From the NCBI GenBank assembly GCA_002189035.1, contig NEEC01000002.1, positions 5,789,001 through 5,853,000 on the forward strand: a DNA stretch of 64,000 nt, written 5' to 3'. This DNA comes from Utricularia gibba (lineage: Eukaryota; Streptophyta; Magnoliopsida; Lamiales; Lentibulariaceae). A program made the position numbers and the translations under genes. Under the pieces are notes generated by a model. It worked only from the letters and a program-made list of their open reading frames with translations. It was not told the origin of the DNA and did not search any database. Below are positions 45,394 to 56,587 of this stretch, one piece after another (positions within the stretch are counted from its first letter, which is position 1; each line of letters starts with the position of its first letter).

Positions 45394-47754
45394 GGTTGTG
45401 ATTATAGTATGTAATAATGTTCTATATAATTTAGTATTATATATAGATATCAGAATGGAGTACTTCCTTCGGTCTTTTTATTTCTTTATAGAATAAAATA
45501 ATGGAAATTGGATTTTGTTACAATAACTTGAATAATTATCGTGTGAAAAATTAATAGGCATTCATATGACAAATCTTCTCTAACAGAAAAAAATGTAAAA
45601 CTTTGAGAAAACGACTTTAATAAAAACGAATAGTAGCGGATAAATAAAATGAGTGTATGATGATATACAACCGTAAAGATTAACATAATACAAAAAAAGT
45701 TTACAATATATATGTACATTTATTAAAACAATTATATTTATAATAATAAGTTATATTTAAATGATAAATATAAAACAGAAATTAGTATTCAAAATTTTTA
45801 AATGATTAATGATTTTCAAAATTAGAAATTAAAATCAAAATTGGCTAATCGATTGATATTTATGCATAATTGTAGTCAATTCAAATTGTAATCTCAGTTT
45901 AAGTTTTTGTATGGTTCCCATTCTATAACCAAAACTGTACAAATTCAGATGGGTTTGTCATTTTTGGATGAGATGGAATCAATGGTTTGAAGTCGCAAAC
46001 TGTCATTTTAGACATCCAGATGATTCGTTGTGGGTGTCTACAAAAACTTAAAGAAACGCTGTTATGAATGCATGTAAAAAGTCAACATTTTTTGCAGCGT
46101 ATGTAGACATACAAAACAATCGTTATGGATACTTAAAAAAACTTTAAAAAATATTGTGTTTATCATACATTCACAATGATTCATAGGAATGTGTTGAAAA
46201 TATAAAATATTTTTTGGAGTGTTTCAAGACACCCATAAAAGATATTATGTATGCTTGAAAATAGAATTTTTATTTTTAAATTATTTTTTTATAATTAACA
46301 CCGTGGTTTTAATTAAACCATACTGTTCAATTCTGATTTTAGTTTCGATTTGGTTCAAGGTTCATAATTTCGATTTCAAACTGAAACCATAACATAATTT
46401 GACATTGAACCGCATTTTATAATTGAGTTAGTCAATTTATTAATATTGACATTTATAACTGGACACAACACTATTATTAAGTAACCAAGGGTCAAGTGAG
46501 TTAGTCAATTTAGAGGGAGATTCTACAAAACTCGTTATGCATTAAGAAAAAAAAATAAATTTAATTTGATTATTTTCTATACAAAGATATTGACATTTAA
46601 CATTAAAGTCATTTAAAGAATTTAATATTTTAAATGATGACGTTAATGTTGATTCTCTTTCGACATTATGTTCAAGTTATTTCAAAAAATTCAACATCTA
46701 GGAAATTTGATTCAATTTCGTTGTGAATTTTGGTCATTTGATTAATTTTCTCTACATACGTATTTAATTTTATATGTTAAAGATAGAGACTTGATGTTAT
46801 AATATCATATATATTTTCATATATTCTTAACTGAATTTAGAGATAATCTAATAAATATATTATGTAATTTAACATTTTAAGATTGATAACATTTTGTTTG
46901 TCAAAATAGTGTGAACAAGTAGTGGTGGCAATGAGTGAATTTTAGGTTTCCAATATTGAAATGAAATAAGAATTGAGGCTATGCATGTAAAAATTATTTC
47001 AAAATTGATTTTAAAAAAAATGAAAATTTTGAAAAAAATTTCAATTGAAATATTCTTAGAATTATTTTTTTTAGAACAATTATTACATAATGAATTCATA
47101 TTTGAATTGTAAAAAAAAAATAAGAATTGATTTCACCAATTAAATGACATTTATATATAATTATTATTAATTATATTTTATAAATTAAAAAATATATTTT
47201 ATATGTCATTTGTATTACAAAATTATTATATTATTTTTTAATTATAATTGATGTTATTAATTTAATTTAAATATATTTATATTAAGATTTTAATTTAAAA
47301 TTAAAGTAATTAATTATTTATAATAGTATTAATTATAACTATTTATAAATGAATAGATATAACTATAATTTTAATTTTAATTTTAATAACACTTTTCAAA
47401 AATCAATTTTTAGAAAGAAGTTATCATTTGATGTTTTTAATAGAATCCAAATTATTTTTAAACACTAATTTTCATTAATTAAATTTAATATATGGAAAAA
47501 TATGGAAAAATTCTATGAAAATAGAATTGATTTTATGGATTTCAAAACATTGATAGGGAATGGTTTGTCATGTTGAAGTTGGATGTTGCTTCCAATGAAG
47601 TTTTTGCATTGAACTCATGAATCCTTTTCAACACCAACATTTTAATATTTTGGGATGTTGTTTTCTGATTTTATACATGTTAACCTCTATGTGAATGATT
47701 GGGAGTTTTCAAACACAACCTCATCAATCTCAATTTTGATCGGTATTCCACATA

Positions 47755-47890
47755 ACTTAAGTTGATCATCATAGGAAGAAATAGTATTGCTTATATTGAA
47801 TAATGGACAAATTTTATATATTCTTTGCTAGTTGGTTTGTTATGCGATATAGTTGCATGATAATTTTATTCGTATTTTCAGATTATAAAA
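47755..47890 (-). pseudogene. FLZ gene-body deletion scar
   Basis: The 3' flank (TGATCATCATAGGAAG..., ATTGCTTATATTGAATAATGG) runs directly into the gene start (TTTGCTAGTTGGTTTGTTATGC; the start codon is itself mutated). Exon 2, the intron and most of exon 1 are missing relative to the 41.9-kb copy. Confidence 0.7.
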
Positions 47891-48560
47891 TTACGATATT
47901 TGATGATAAAACAAGGTATTTTAATTGTGATTTTTAATATTTTTTAATTATAATATTATTTGTATTTTTATACATAATATAGATTAAATTAGATAGTATG
48001 ATTTTTAGTGTTCTTCTAAATATTCGTAATAGCATTATGAATAAAATTTAGCTAGTTTGTAAGCACAAGTCAATGGTCACAAAAAACAATAAGGAGCATG
48101 ATTGATATTCAATTGTCCATAGCCTATAGGTTCAAGTCAACAACAGTGTGGGTGTTAGTAATAGTATTTGAATTGAGAAAAAAAAGAGAAGAGAAGAGAA
48201 TAAGATATTTTTCTAGAATGGAGAGAAACCAAAAAAAGAGATGAAAACAAAATGAAAAACCGAAGAGGAGAAAGGATGTGATTCAGAAGGAGATTTCAAT
48301 TTAGAATTCTTTCACTAAATCTAGTTCTATGATAATGTTTCGTGATGAAAACAATAGCAACCGAGAATGAAGAGCTAAACTTGGATTTTTTATGCATTGT
48401 GAATGTTTTATGTTTATTTCTTTATGTTCGAATTTGTAACTATGAATATAACTCCATTTTTAGTTTATGTAGTAATGATTCTATTTTTCATCTCGAATAG
48501 TTAAATTTAGGAATGCTTTAAAGTGTGAAAAAGTGATGTAGTTTAGGGTTTATGAGATAA

Positions 48561-50063
48561 TCTATCGTTATGTATATTAGATTTTGTTTCTAACATCTTT
48601 TGGGTAGACTCAGGGAGGGGGATGGGAACGAGCAGTGGCGTAGCTCGGAAGCTTAGTTTAAAGATATACCAACGAATTAAGATTAGGATAGTAGATATTA
48701 ATTCTAGGTAGAACAGAGTATACCTAATTTTACACATTTTGCATAGACATAAGTGTGAAATGAATGATGATATTAAAGATTGACTTACCAAAAATATAAG
48801 AAACAACTTGGTTACATTACATCGTTTAGAATAAGCATATAAATAAATTGCAAATTAGAATAGAAACTTGAACACCACATCATCTAAAATATTTTTAGGC
48901 ATCTTAGTATTATTTTATGTTTAAAACTTACATTTTTTATTTTTAGCATTGAGAATCGATTATACTTATTGAACTTCATTCTGTTGTTAACTTGATATTG
49001 GATTAAAAGTAGCGTTTATTTTAAAATCTTCGTCTCAAAAAATACATGACAAACACATACTCTTTGTGATCGACACCAAATTCCATTATACATTTTGTAT
49101 TGAATTTATTTTTGTAAGGATTAAGACTTATAAATTTAATTTGATATGAGAATTTATTTTTATGCAAGATATTAAATTCTGTATATTCATATGATATGTT
49201 TTTTAACTGAAAAAGGCATATATCAACATTTGGTGTAATACCATAAAGATTAACACAATATAAAAAAGTTTAGAATATCATATCTACATTGTTATTCGTA
49301 TTAATAATAGTTATAGTTATAATAACAAGTGATATTTAAATAAAAATAATATTAATTTTGATTACTTGTTACAAAAAACATATTAACATTTAACTTTATT
49401 GTAAATAATTTATGTTTATAGTGCCCACACCCCATGTCATATTACATGTGATTTGTTTACACATCATGGGAATACTTCACATTCAACATTGTGATCCCAT
49501 TCATGTCAATGTTTGCATATCCCTATTAACTAAACCCCTCTCCAATTGCAGTACTTGGGAGATGTGGGTTAAATTGAATTTTGTTAAAATTAAGGATACA
49601 ATAGATAGAACAACCATATATATGATATCCAAACACACAAAAAATGTAGATTCCATTCTAAAAATTTGTGTTCAATTAATTAATAACAAAACACAAATAT
49701 ATTTCACAATATCAATTTAATTTTCTGAGATTTTTTAACTTGAATGTATTTCCTTGCTTTATTTTAATTGAGACTTACACCAATACGAATCTCTCTTTAC
49801 AAATCAAGTCATGCTTCAAGAGAGAATTTCATACCATGCTCAAATTAAGGTTCGATAGATTAAGCAAGTATACGTAAAACTCATGTAAACAAAATACATG
49901 GATCACCTGTTCCTTTACCAAAATCGGGTTGAGGTATTTGGTTCTATTATTTTCTACAAAATATATATATATAACAGTTGATTCTTCTATTTTGCACATA
50001 TTTTAAATAAGTTGATTCTGATAAGCAATTCTAATAACAGTTCTATAATTATTTTTATTTTAT
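48561..50063. other. Intergenic DNA between array blocks
   Basis: About 49180-49570 is the promoter-distal flank seen upstream of the 37.7- and 56.3-kb copies (GTGCCCACACCCCATG; ACATCATGGGA). The rest is AT-rich with no gene. An open frame at 48543-48806 (-) is hydrophobic, unsupported noise. Confidence 0.5.
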
Positions 50064-50460
50064 TCAGATTTGGCGGCGTTTTTTCAAAGCGGGGTCATCC
50101 ACCTGTTTATCCGATTCGTTCTGTGCGCCCGACGACATCATATTCTTGATTACTTCTTCATCAAGCACCAGTTGCGAATGGCGACATCGCAGGGAACAGA
50201 ACTCGCAGTCCCTGAAAAGCGAAACCGAACACATCTCAGGCCACCAGAACCCGTACATGAAGACATTCCCAGTTATTCAGTTACCTGTACATGAAGACAT
50301 CAGTGTTGGGTTCGAGATACTTCCTGCAGTAATGGCAGTACTGGAGAAACGTCTCAATGGTTAGCCCTCTGTATTGTTTCGTGACGGGGGCGATGAAGAA
50401 AATGCTGGAACGCGAAGATTTGTCTTCGCCCACTGCGTCAATCTTAGTCACTGGGTCCAT
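50064..50460 (-). CDS. Small FLZ zinc finger protein, MDP type
   Basis: Exon 1 is 50285-50460 and exon 2 is 50064-50211 (read on -); 107 residues. MDPVTKIDAVGEDKSSRSSI, a linker, then the finger FLQYCHYCRKYLEPNTDVFM / YRDCEFCSLRCRHSQLVLDE, with C-x2-C, 18 residues, C-x3-C. The tail is hydrophilic (MMSSGAQNESDKQVDDPALK, KRRQI) and differs from the MTSAY tail of the 28.5- and 33.2-kb genes. Splice sites are GTAACTGA and TTTTCAG. A TATA-like CTACATATACAG is about 35 nt upstream. The 74-nt intron contains a second, imperfect copy of the exon 1 end (GTACATGAAGACAT at 50252 and 50287). Confidence 0.8.
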
Positions 50461-50524
50461 GTCTGAGTGTCGTCCTCGCTGCATGAGTGTCTCTCTGTAT
50501 ATGTAGTTGAAGGTTGGGGCAAAT

Positions 50525-51932
50525 GTTCAACGCTTCAGTGAAGACGATCTTATTCTTTGCCGTGAAGTTTAAAGCCCAAAGTCATGGGAAGTTTTTGAGG
50601 AACCGGAGATTGAAGCGATGTGGGAGGAGATGATTTGGTAATTACATCAAAGAATGAATTTAGGGGAAAGGGATTGAGATAATCGAAAAGGCAAAAATGG
50701 GTTTTGTGAATCATGCTAGCGGTTGCTTCTCTTTCGGCACAATTCCATGGGTGCTTGTGAACCTTTCGGTAGCACTCCCCAAATCTTGAACTATTGATAA
50801 TGTTGTGTGCTACATGAAATGTCGAAAATATTTTGAAAAATTCGATATTTGAAAAATCTGATTCCGTTCTTCTTATCAATGTATAAACTATAATGCGAAT
50901 TTGATAATCTAATATTCGATTCATATTGGAAAAGTATTCTTTTTTTTAATTTTTTTTTTGTATTTAAAAAAGTTGTGCATCAATTGTATATTTTCGAAAA
51001 AACATTATTCGTAATATGACATTATCGGATGCAGATTTTTTTTTTTAAAAAAAGAAAAGACAATATTATAGAAAATTGAAAATCAGATATTTAGGTGTTA
51101 TGCAGTCAAATGATCATATATTCAATAATTTCCGAAAGGGATATTAAAAAAATTAATATTCATAATTAATGGAAATGATTTTATTTACAAATATAAGATA
51201 TTAGTATGAATGAACCACAAACCCACAGCAAAATGCTATTGCCGAAAGGTTGAATCGGAATTTATTCATACGAAAGAATATCAAACTATGATTAAATTAT
51301 AGTTGAATTGTGATGCAACGATGATTGAATCACTATTGAAGAGTTATTTGTTTATTTTGATCGAAACATATTGTTCAAACATAAAGTATTCACGTTAGTT
51401 CATTAAGAATTTCGATCAAATTATATTACTTCTCCTATAATGCCTAACTTAGATTACTTCTTACAATTAGCTCTTTGTACTAAACTCATGTATATTTTTT
51501 CAACATAATCCTTTTAATATTTCTACACCTAGTTTTTCAAACTTACAATCCACATCTTCTTTGTACGATATTGTTTATTTCGATTAATCAATCTTTACGA
51601 TTTTATGTTCTTCTCTTTCAGGAAAAAAAAATCATGTAAATCTATAAACATATCTCTATTTAAATGCATATTCTCCGTCACATATAATCAATGTGGGATA
51701 TTATCATTAGGCATTTGATCTTACATTAATTCCATCTTAAATCTACATGCGTTCGGATATGACTATGATACTAAATACTTCCTCAAAACTACAAGTTAAG
51801 GTGACCATCATACAACTATAGAAAATTATAATATTGCTTATATTAAATATTAGTAAGATGATTATAGTTTATGGTACACTTGTCAATTTGTATATCTACA
51901 TAAGGTACTATAGATCAAACTTATGAAATCAA
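50525..51932. other. FLZ-array spacer
   Basis: About 51060-51430 and 51460-51780 match 42710-43030 and 43060-43370, followed by the FLZ 3' flank. No gene seen; the open frame at 50550-50924 (-) has no supporting homology. Confidence 0.5.
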
Positions 51933-52242
51933 TTATCCTTTCGTAATAATAAAATAAGTCTTGGAACATTTACTACTGCAAAATCTGTAACCCCTGCAAA
52001 CCAAACAATTCTATTTAGTACCATGTTTACTTTGTGTATAAAAAAGAAAGCATAAAAGGTATTATTTCAATGCACCCCACTTACTTGTATATGTGGACAT
52101 CATCATAAGGTTGGATTTGCATCTTGCACCCATGGCACAAATCAACAATTGGCTTTGTTTGTTTAGATCCAGACCCAGAAGCTTCAGTTGAGGATTTGGA
52201 ATCTGATTTCTTTTCCTTGTTGCTTGTTTTGTTCTGCGACAT
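51933..52242 (-). CDS. Small FLZ zinc finger protein, Ser/Lys type
   Basis: Exon 1 is 52085-52242 and exon 2 is 51933-51993 (read on -); 72 residues. MSQNKTSNKEKKSDSKSSTE, ASGSGSKQTKPIVD, finger LCHGCKMQIQPYDDVHIYK / GYRFCSSKCSKTYFIITKG. C-x2-C, 18 residues, C-x3-C with the FCS signature. Splice sites are GTAAGTGG and TTTGCAG. A TATATATAAC box is about 45 nt before the ATG. Closest paralogue is the 43.5-kb copy, which was broken by the 22-bp duplication. Confidence 0.78.
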
Positions 52243-53849
52243 CGTTGTGACTGTGTAGTGTGATGATATTCTATAGAAATTAGTGTTATATATAGATAAC
52301 ATAATAGAGTGTTCTCGTATATCTTTTTATTTTTTTTAATTAATACAATGAAATATTAGAAATTGAATTTTGTGACAATAACTTGAAGTGTGAAAAATTA
52401 ACAGTATTCATATGATAAATTTTCTTTAACCTAAAAAATAATAATAATAAATGAATAATATTGCATAAATAAAATGAATGTAAGAATATTTGATGTAAAA
52501 TTACAAAGATTAACATAATGCAAAAACTTTAGAATATATTACCCATATTGTTATTTATATTAAAAATAATTATATTTATAATAGCAAGTGATATTTAAAT
52601 TATAAATATAAAACATAAATTTGTATTTAAAATATTAAAATGATTAATGATTTGCACAATATGAAAGTAAAATCGAAATAGGTTAACCGATTAATATTAT
52701 GCAGAGAACAGTCAATTGAATTAGTTGATTTATTATTATTAATTCTTATAATTTATAAAAATTGTTATAATTATAATTTCATTCTTAATTTTCATATAAA
52801 GGCTACTGTCTATTGATTTTTATAAAATTGAATTTATTCTAAAAAATTAATTCTCATGAAAATAAAATTTGATATATATTTAAAGAAAAAATAATAATTC
52901 TATTAAAATAAAATTCATTTTAAAGACTTACAAACATTCATTTTGTCGATTTAGAGTGAGTTTCTAAAAAACTAATTATATGTTAACAAAAAAAATAATA
53001 TTTAATTTGCAAAAATATATTAACACTTAACATTGAAGACATTTAAATAATTTAATATTATAAATGATGGTGTTAGTGTTGCTTATTTTTCGACATTAAG
53101 TTAAAATTATTTTGCAAAATTAAATATCCATAAAAGTTGATTCAATTTCATTGTGAATTTCTGGATATTTCATTAATATGTTCTACATATGTACTGAACT
53201 TATATTTTAAAGATAGTAACTTGTATATATTTTTTCATATATCCGTAAGTGAATTCTTTAATAATATAATTAATTATAGCATTTAATTTAATCCTTTTGA
53301 ATTTATTACATTATCATTTAAAAAAGACTTAAGAATCAATTATATTTTTAGAATAAAATATTAAGAAAACGTTATATATAATATAATATTACATTTTTTG
53401 ATATAAAATTTTATATTAAAATTAGAATATATTTAATAATATAATAATTTTCTAGAACATGATAAAAATTGAAAATAAAATAATCAAGTGATATGTACCT
53501 AAATTATTATATATCCAATATATAATATATGGATAAAAAATAATTTTTTGTTTTGTTTGTGAATATAGTTTGGACTAGTAAAGGTGGTAATGAGTGAATT
53601 TTAGGTTTTTAATGTTGGAATGAAATAGGAATTGAGATTGGTTTTCCACACCCAACTTGATTTATTAAAACAAATAATCATATATCAAGAATTGAAAGTG
53701 AAATTATCATACATATAATAAATTCAATACCAATAGTAATCCATTAATTCTATTTTTTTCTAATATGATCTATATTTATTATATAATTAGAATTTATGTG
53801 TGTTTGTTCGATCCACTGAATCCTTAATTTCAAAAGTCATTGTATTGAT
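52243..53849. other. FLZ-array spacer
   Basis: AT-rich DNA colinear with 35398-37008. No gene. Confidence 0.55.
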
Positions 53850-54212
53850 GTAACGACTCACTTTCACCTTGCACAATATTGTTCACTTCGAACATCCAAT
53901 CCTCACGAATTTACATTATCCCCTTTTAGGGAAAAAATTTCATACAAAATTAGAAAAATCCATCTATTTAAGCATGCCTCATCTCTCATTAGTAATCAAT
54001 GTAAGATATCGTAACCATCACAAGACACTTGGCCTCACATTCATTCCCTCTTAGACCCTTAATGTCCTCGTTGAATATCATCTCATCCCACCATTTGTTC
54101 AAGCTAGGATTTGTTTTAATATCAAATGTAACGATTCACCCTCGCCTTGCAAGATATTATCCATTTCGAACTTCCGGCCCTCACGATTTTACGTTTCTCT
54201 CCTGAGGAAAAG
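53850..54212 (+). repeat. TGTAACGA-family repeat pair, second unit interrupted
   Basis: Units start at 53850 (TGTAACGACTCAC) and about 54127 (TGTAACGATTCACCC). The second unit breaks off after CCTGAGGAAAAG at 54212 and resumes at 55353 (CCTCATGCAAGATTAAG), as judged against 37287-37480. Confidence 0.65.
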
Positions 54213-55352
54213 GTATTGATAACAAATATTTTTGAATGTTTAAGAATAGGAAAATAATTAATATTTTGATGTAAAACTCAGATTTTATTGTTTATTTGTA
54301 CGTTTTTGTGATTAGTGGCATTTTTTGCATCTTTTATTTCTAATTATAACTAAATCTTGATTTAGTCTCAATTTTAGTTCTAATCATTCTCTTGAGCAAT
54401 GTAGCACGTTTTAGCAGCCCAAATCCCAAGTAGTCGAAAGTGTACAGTGGAAATGGCAGAGAAATGGAGATAAAAACTGAAAATAGAAGATACTAAATTC
54501 CAAGGTGATAAAAAGTGGATTTTGGATATGATAAGGAGTGAGTAAAATATCTATACCACCTAGGAGAGCATGCCACAGAATTATGGGGAGGGGGAAAGGA
54601 AGAAAAATCACAAAAACCATGAAGAAGAAGGAAGACAAAGAAGAAGCTTCTTTTCATGAATACTACTCCTAGCCGAGAGTAGTTTTAGCTTTCCGTTTAT
54701 GTTTATATTTCTTTCTTTGTTGTTGCACTGCAACATGAACATGTTTTGGTTGCTATATTATGAACGTATTTTGTTTTACCTTATTATGAATGTCTAAACA
54801 CTTAGAGGTGCTTTGGGATAAAGATGGATGAGCAAGTTTATTACTAGACCACATTACCACTTAATCATTCTATTTTCTTATCAAACCAAGATAGATTCAG
54901 GAGATGGAGTTAATAGTTTTCATCATAAACAATACTAATTAGAGGTAGACAAAAAATTAAGAAAAAATAAAGGTTTAAATAGACTTGAACCTTTGTTTAT
55001 TAGATGAATGATTTTAGATTTAGATAAGATAATTGTAATTATTAGCATGCTACCCTTGAATGTCTCAAGTCATCAGCTTCTTTTATTTTAGATAAAGATT
55101 TACTTTTACTTGTTTACCATCAATCTACATAATATTGTTGAACTAACTTAATCTTAGTTTTCATTAAATCTCTTAAGCATGAAGAAAGCAGTATGTATCA
55201 ACCTTTATATAACAAGCACATAACTCTTTTTTTTCGTTTCTGATTCATTATGCTCATATTTTTCATATGATTGACTGTGAATTAGGGTTACAAATTTTAT
55301 TTGATAGAAAATTTTGCATATTAACGACATGCATCATTTTTCGTTTATCTAG
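54213..55352 (+). mobile_element. LTR-like retrotransposon insertion (probable solo LTR)
   Basis: About 1.14 kb inserted into the second TGTAACGA unit. It shares ordered segments with 23870-24771 (CAAATCCCAA; AGGTTTAAATAGACTTGAACC versus the 24.4-kb version; TGATGAATGATTTT; TTCATTATGCTCATATTT), which in that copy lie just before a gypsy-like primer-binding site. No coding region. Borders are estimated from the uninterrupted repeat; no clear target duplication. Confidence 0.6.
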
Positions 55353-55461
55353 CCTCATGCAAGATTAAGAAAATTTCTCTATTTAAGCATGTTTTCTATC
55401 ACGTCCATAATCAATATAGGATATCGTAACTATCACAAAGCACTAGGCCTTACAATTGGAC

Positions 55462-56059
55462 TAGAGCTGGGCACGGTTACGGGTTGACCCATGTATCCGG
55501 TGGGTCAACCTGATGACGGGTCCAACCCGTGACTCGTAACCGTCGAAAATAGGTACAAGACGGGTTGGTTGTAAACGGGTGTGAGTCGACCCGGTGGGTC
55601 ATCAAGAAGATGTCCAGGCACTGCCATAGCATTTTTTAGGTGCCTAGTGAATATTGAAGTGAGGCTCTTTCAGGCACCGCAATGACATGTTTACAATGCC
55701 CATAGAGTATTGAAGCCAGTGTCTTTCAGGCATCACAATGGCATGTTCGCAATGCCTGGCAAATATTGAAGACAGTGTCTTCCAGGCACCGCAATGGCAT
55801 GTTTGCGGTGCCTGGCGAATATTGAAGTCAGTATCTTCCAGGCACCGCAATGGCATATTTATGGTGCCTAGAGAATATTGAAGGGAGTGCTTTCCAAGTA
55901 TCGCAATGGCATGCTTGCAGTGTCTAGAGAATTTACTAACCCGTGTCAACCCGTGACTCGGGACGGGTAAGCCTGTCTAACCCGTCAACCCGTACCCGCC
56001 GAGTCAAACATTTCATTTTTTACCCGGTGGGTCCGACCCGTGACCCGTGCCCAGCTCTA
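55462..56059. mobile_element. hAT-like MITE
   Basis: Terminal inverted repeats TAGAGCTGGGCACGG ... CCGTGCCCAGCTCTA in a 598-bp element, flanked by the direct repeat CAATTGGAC (55453-55461 and 56060-56068). The TA at the ends makes 9 versus up to 13 bp ambiguous. Subterminal DNA is rich in ACGGGT/ACCCGT words, common in plant hAT-like non-autonomous elements. It interrupts the TGTAACGA repeat at the site equivalent to about 37478. The interior carries a 56-bp minisatellite. Confidence 0.78.
55615..55932. repeat. 56-bp minisatellite of hairpin units inside the MITE
   Basis: Unit starts at 55615, 55671, 55727, 55783, 55839 and 55895: an exact 56-bp period, five full units and a partial sixth. 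Each unit can fold AGGCACCGCAA against TTGCGGTGCCT (best at 55784-55813) and continues with GAATATTGAAG. An ORF through the array on the - strand is a repeat artefact. Confidence 0.9.
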
Positions 56060-56305
56060 CAATTGGACTATTGTATTCTTTTCTATATAATCATTTCAAC
56101 ATTTCAAGATTTACTTTTCTGATTCTATGCAATTGATGATCTCTCTGAATGATTGGGAACTTTCAATCCCAACCTGATCAATCTCAATATTGATGGATAT
56201 TCAACATAACCCCAAAGCTACAAGCTAGGGCAATTTGCATACTATATTTGTGTATGTACCAAAGGTGCTATTTATCAACGGTCTGAAAATCAATCATCGA
56301 ATATC

Positions 56306-56587
56306 CTATAGTTTCGGGGCCATATAATATGAACAATATTTACCAGTACATAATCTTTTATCCCTGCAAACCAACACGTCTCCATTCAGTATCATGCTTT
56401 CTTTATCTAAACAAAGAACACATGAAAGGTAGCATTTGTGTGCAGCCCACTTGTATATGAAGGGACTTTGACTACTGATTTTTCCCATGCATGCATGGCA
56501 TATATAAAGAAGAGGGTTTCTAGATCCAAACGCAACAGCTTTGTCTGAAGATTTGGAATCTGATGTGGTTGGTTTGTTCTCCAACAT
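56306..56587 (-). CDS. FLZ-derived gene whose former intron is open reading frame
   Basis: ATG at 56587; the frame is open through the place of the intron to TAG at 56306-56308 (93 residues). MLENKPTTSDSKSSDKAVAF, GSRNPLLYICHACMGKISSQ, SPFIYK; then, where others have AAGTAAGTGG, only AAGTGGG, so TAAG is missing. That removes both the donor core and the in-frame TAA. Read-through adds WAAHKCYLSCVLCLDKESMI, LNGDVLVCR, which ends in frame with exon 2 (DKRLCTGKYCSYYMAPKL). The second Cys pair is C-x4-C instead of C-x3-C. It may be a new Cys-rich protein or a decaying pseudogene; a weak GTGGGC donor could still be used. Confidence 0.5.
   Translation of the reverse strand: MLENKPTTSDSKSSDKAVAFGSRNPLLYICHACMGKISSQSPFIYKWAAHKCYLSCVLCLDKESMILNGDVLVCRDKRLCTGKYCSYYMAPKL

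Larger units (their letters stand above)
44790..48560. repeat. Segmental duplication, copy 2 (partner 38480-42740)
   Basis: Same landmark order as the left copy. It lacks the 494-bp insertion, and its second FLZ gene is reduced to a scar at 47755-47890. Confidence 0.75.

Noticed and set aside
48543-48806. 87-codon hydrophobic open frame on - strand
   Set aside because: No homology seen; composition follows the AT-rich DNA.
55644-55949. 101-codon open frame on - strand
   Set aside because: It runs through the 56-bp minisatellite; the repetition of the protein reflects the DNA repeat, and it lies inside a MITE.
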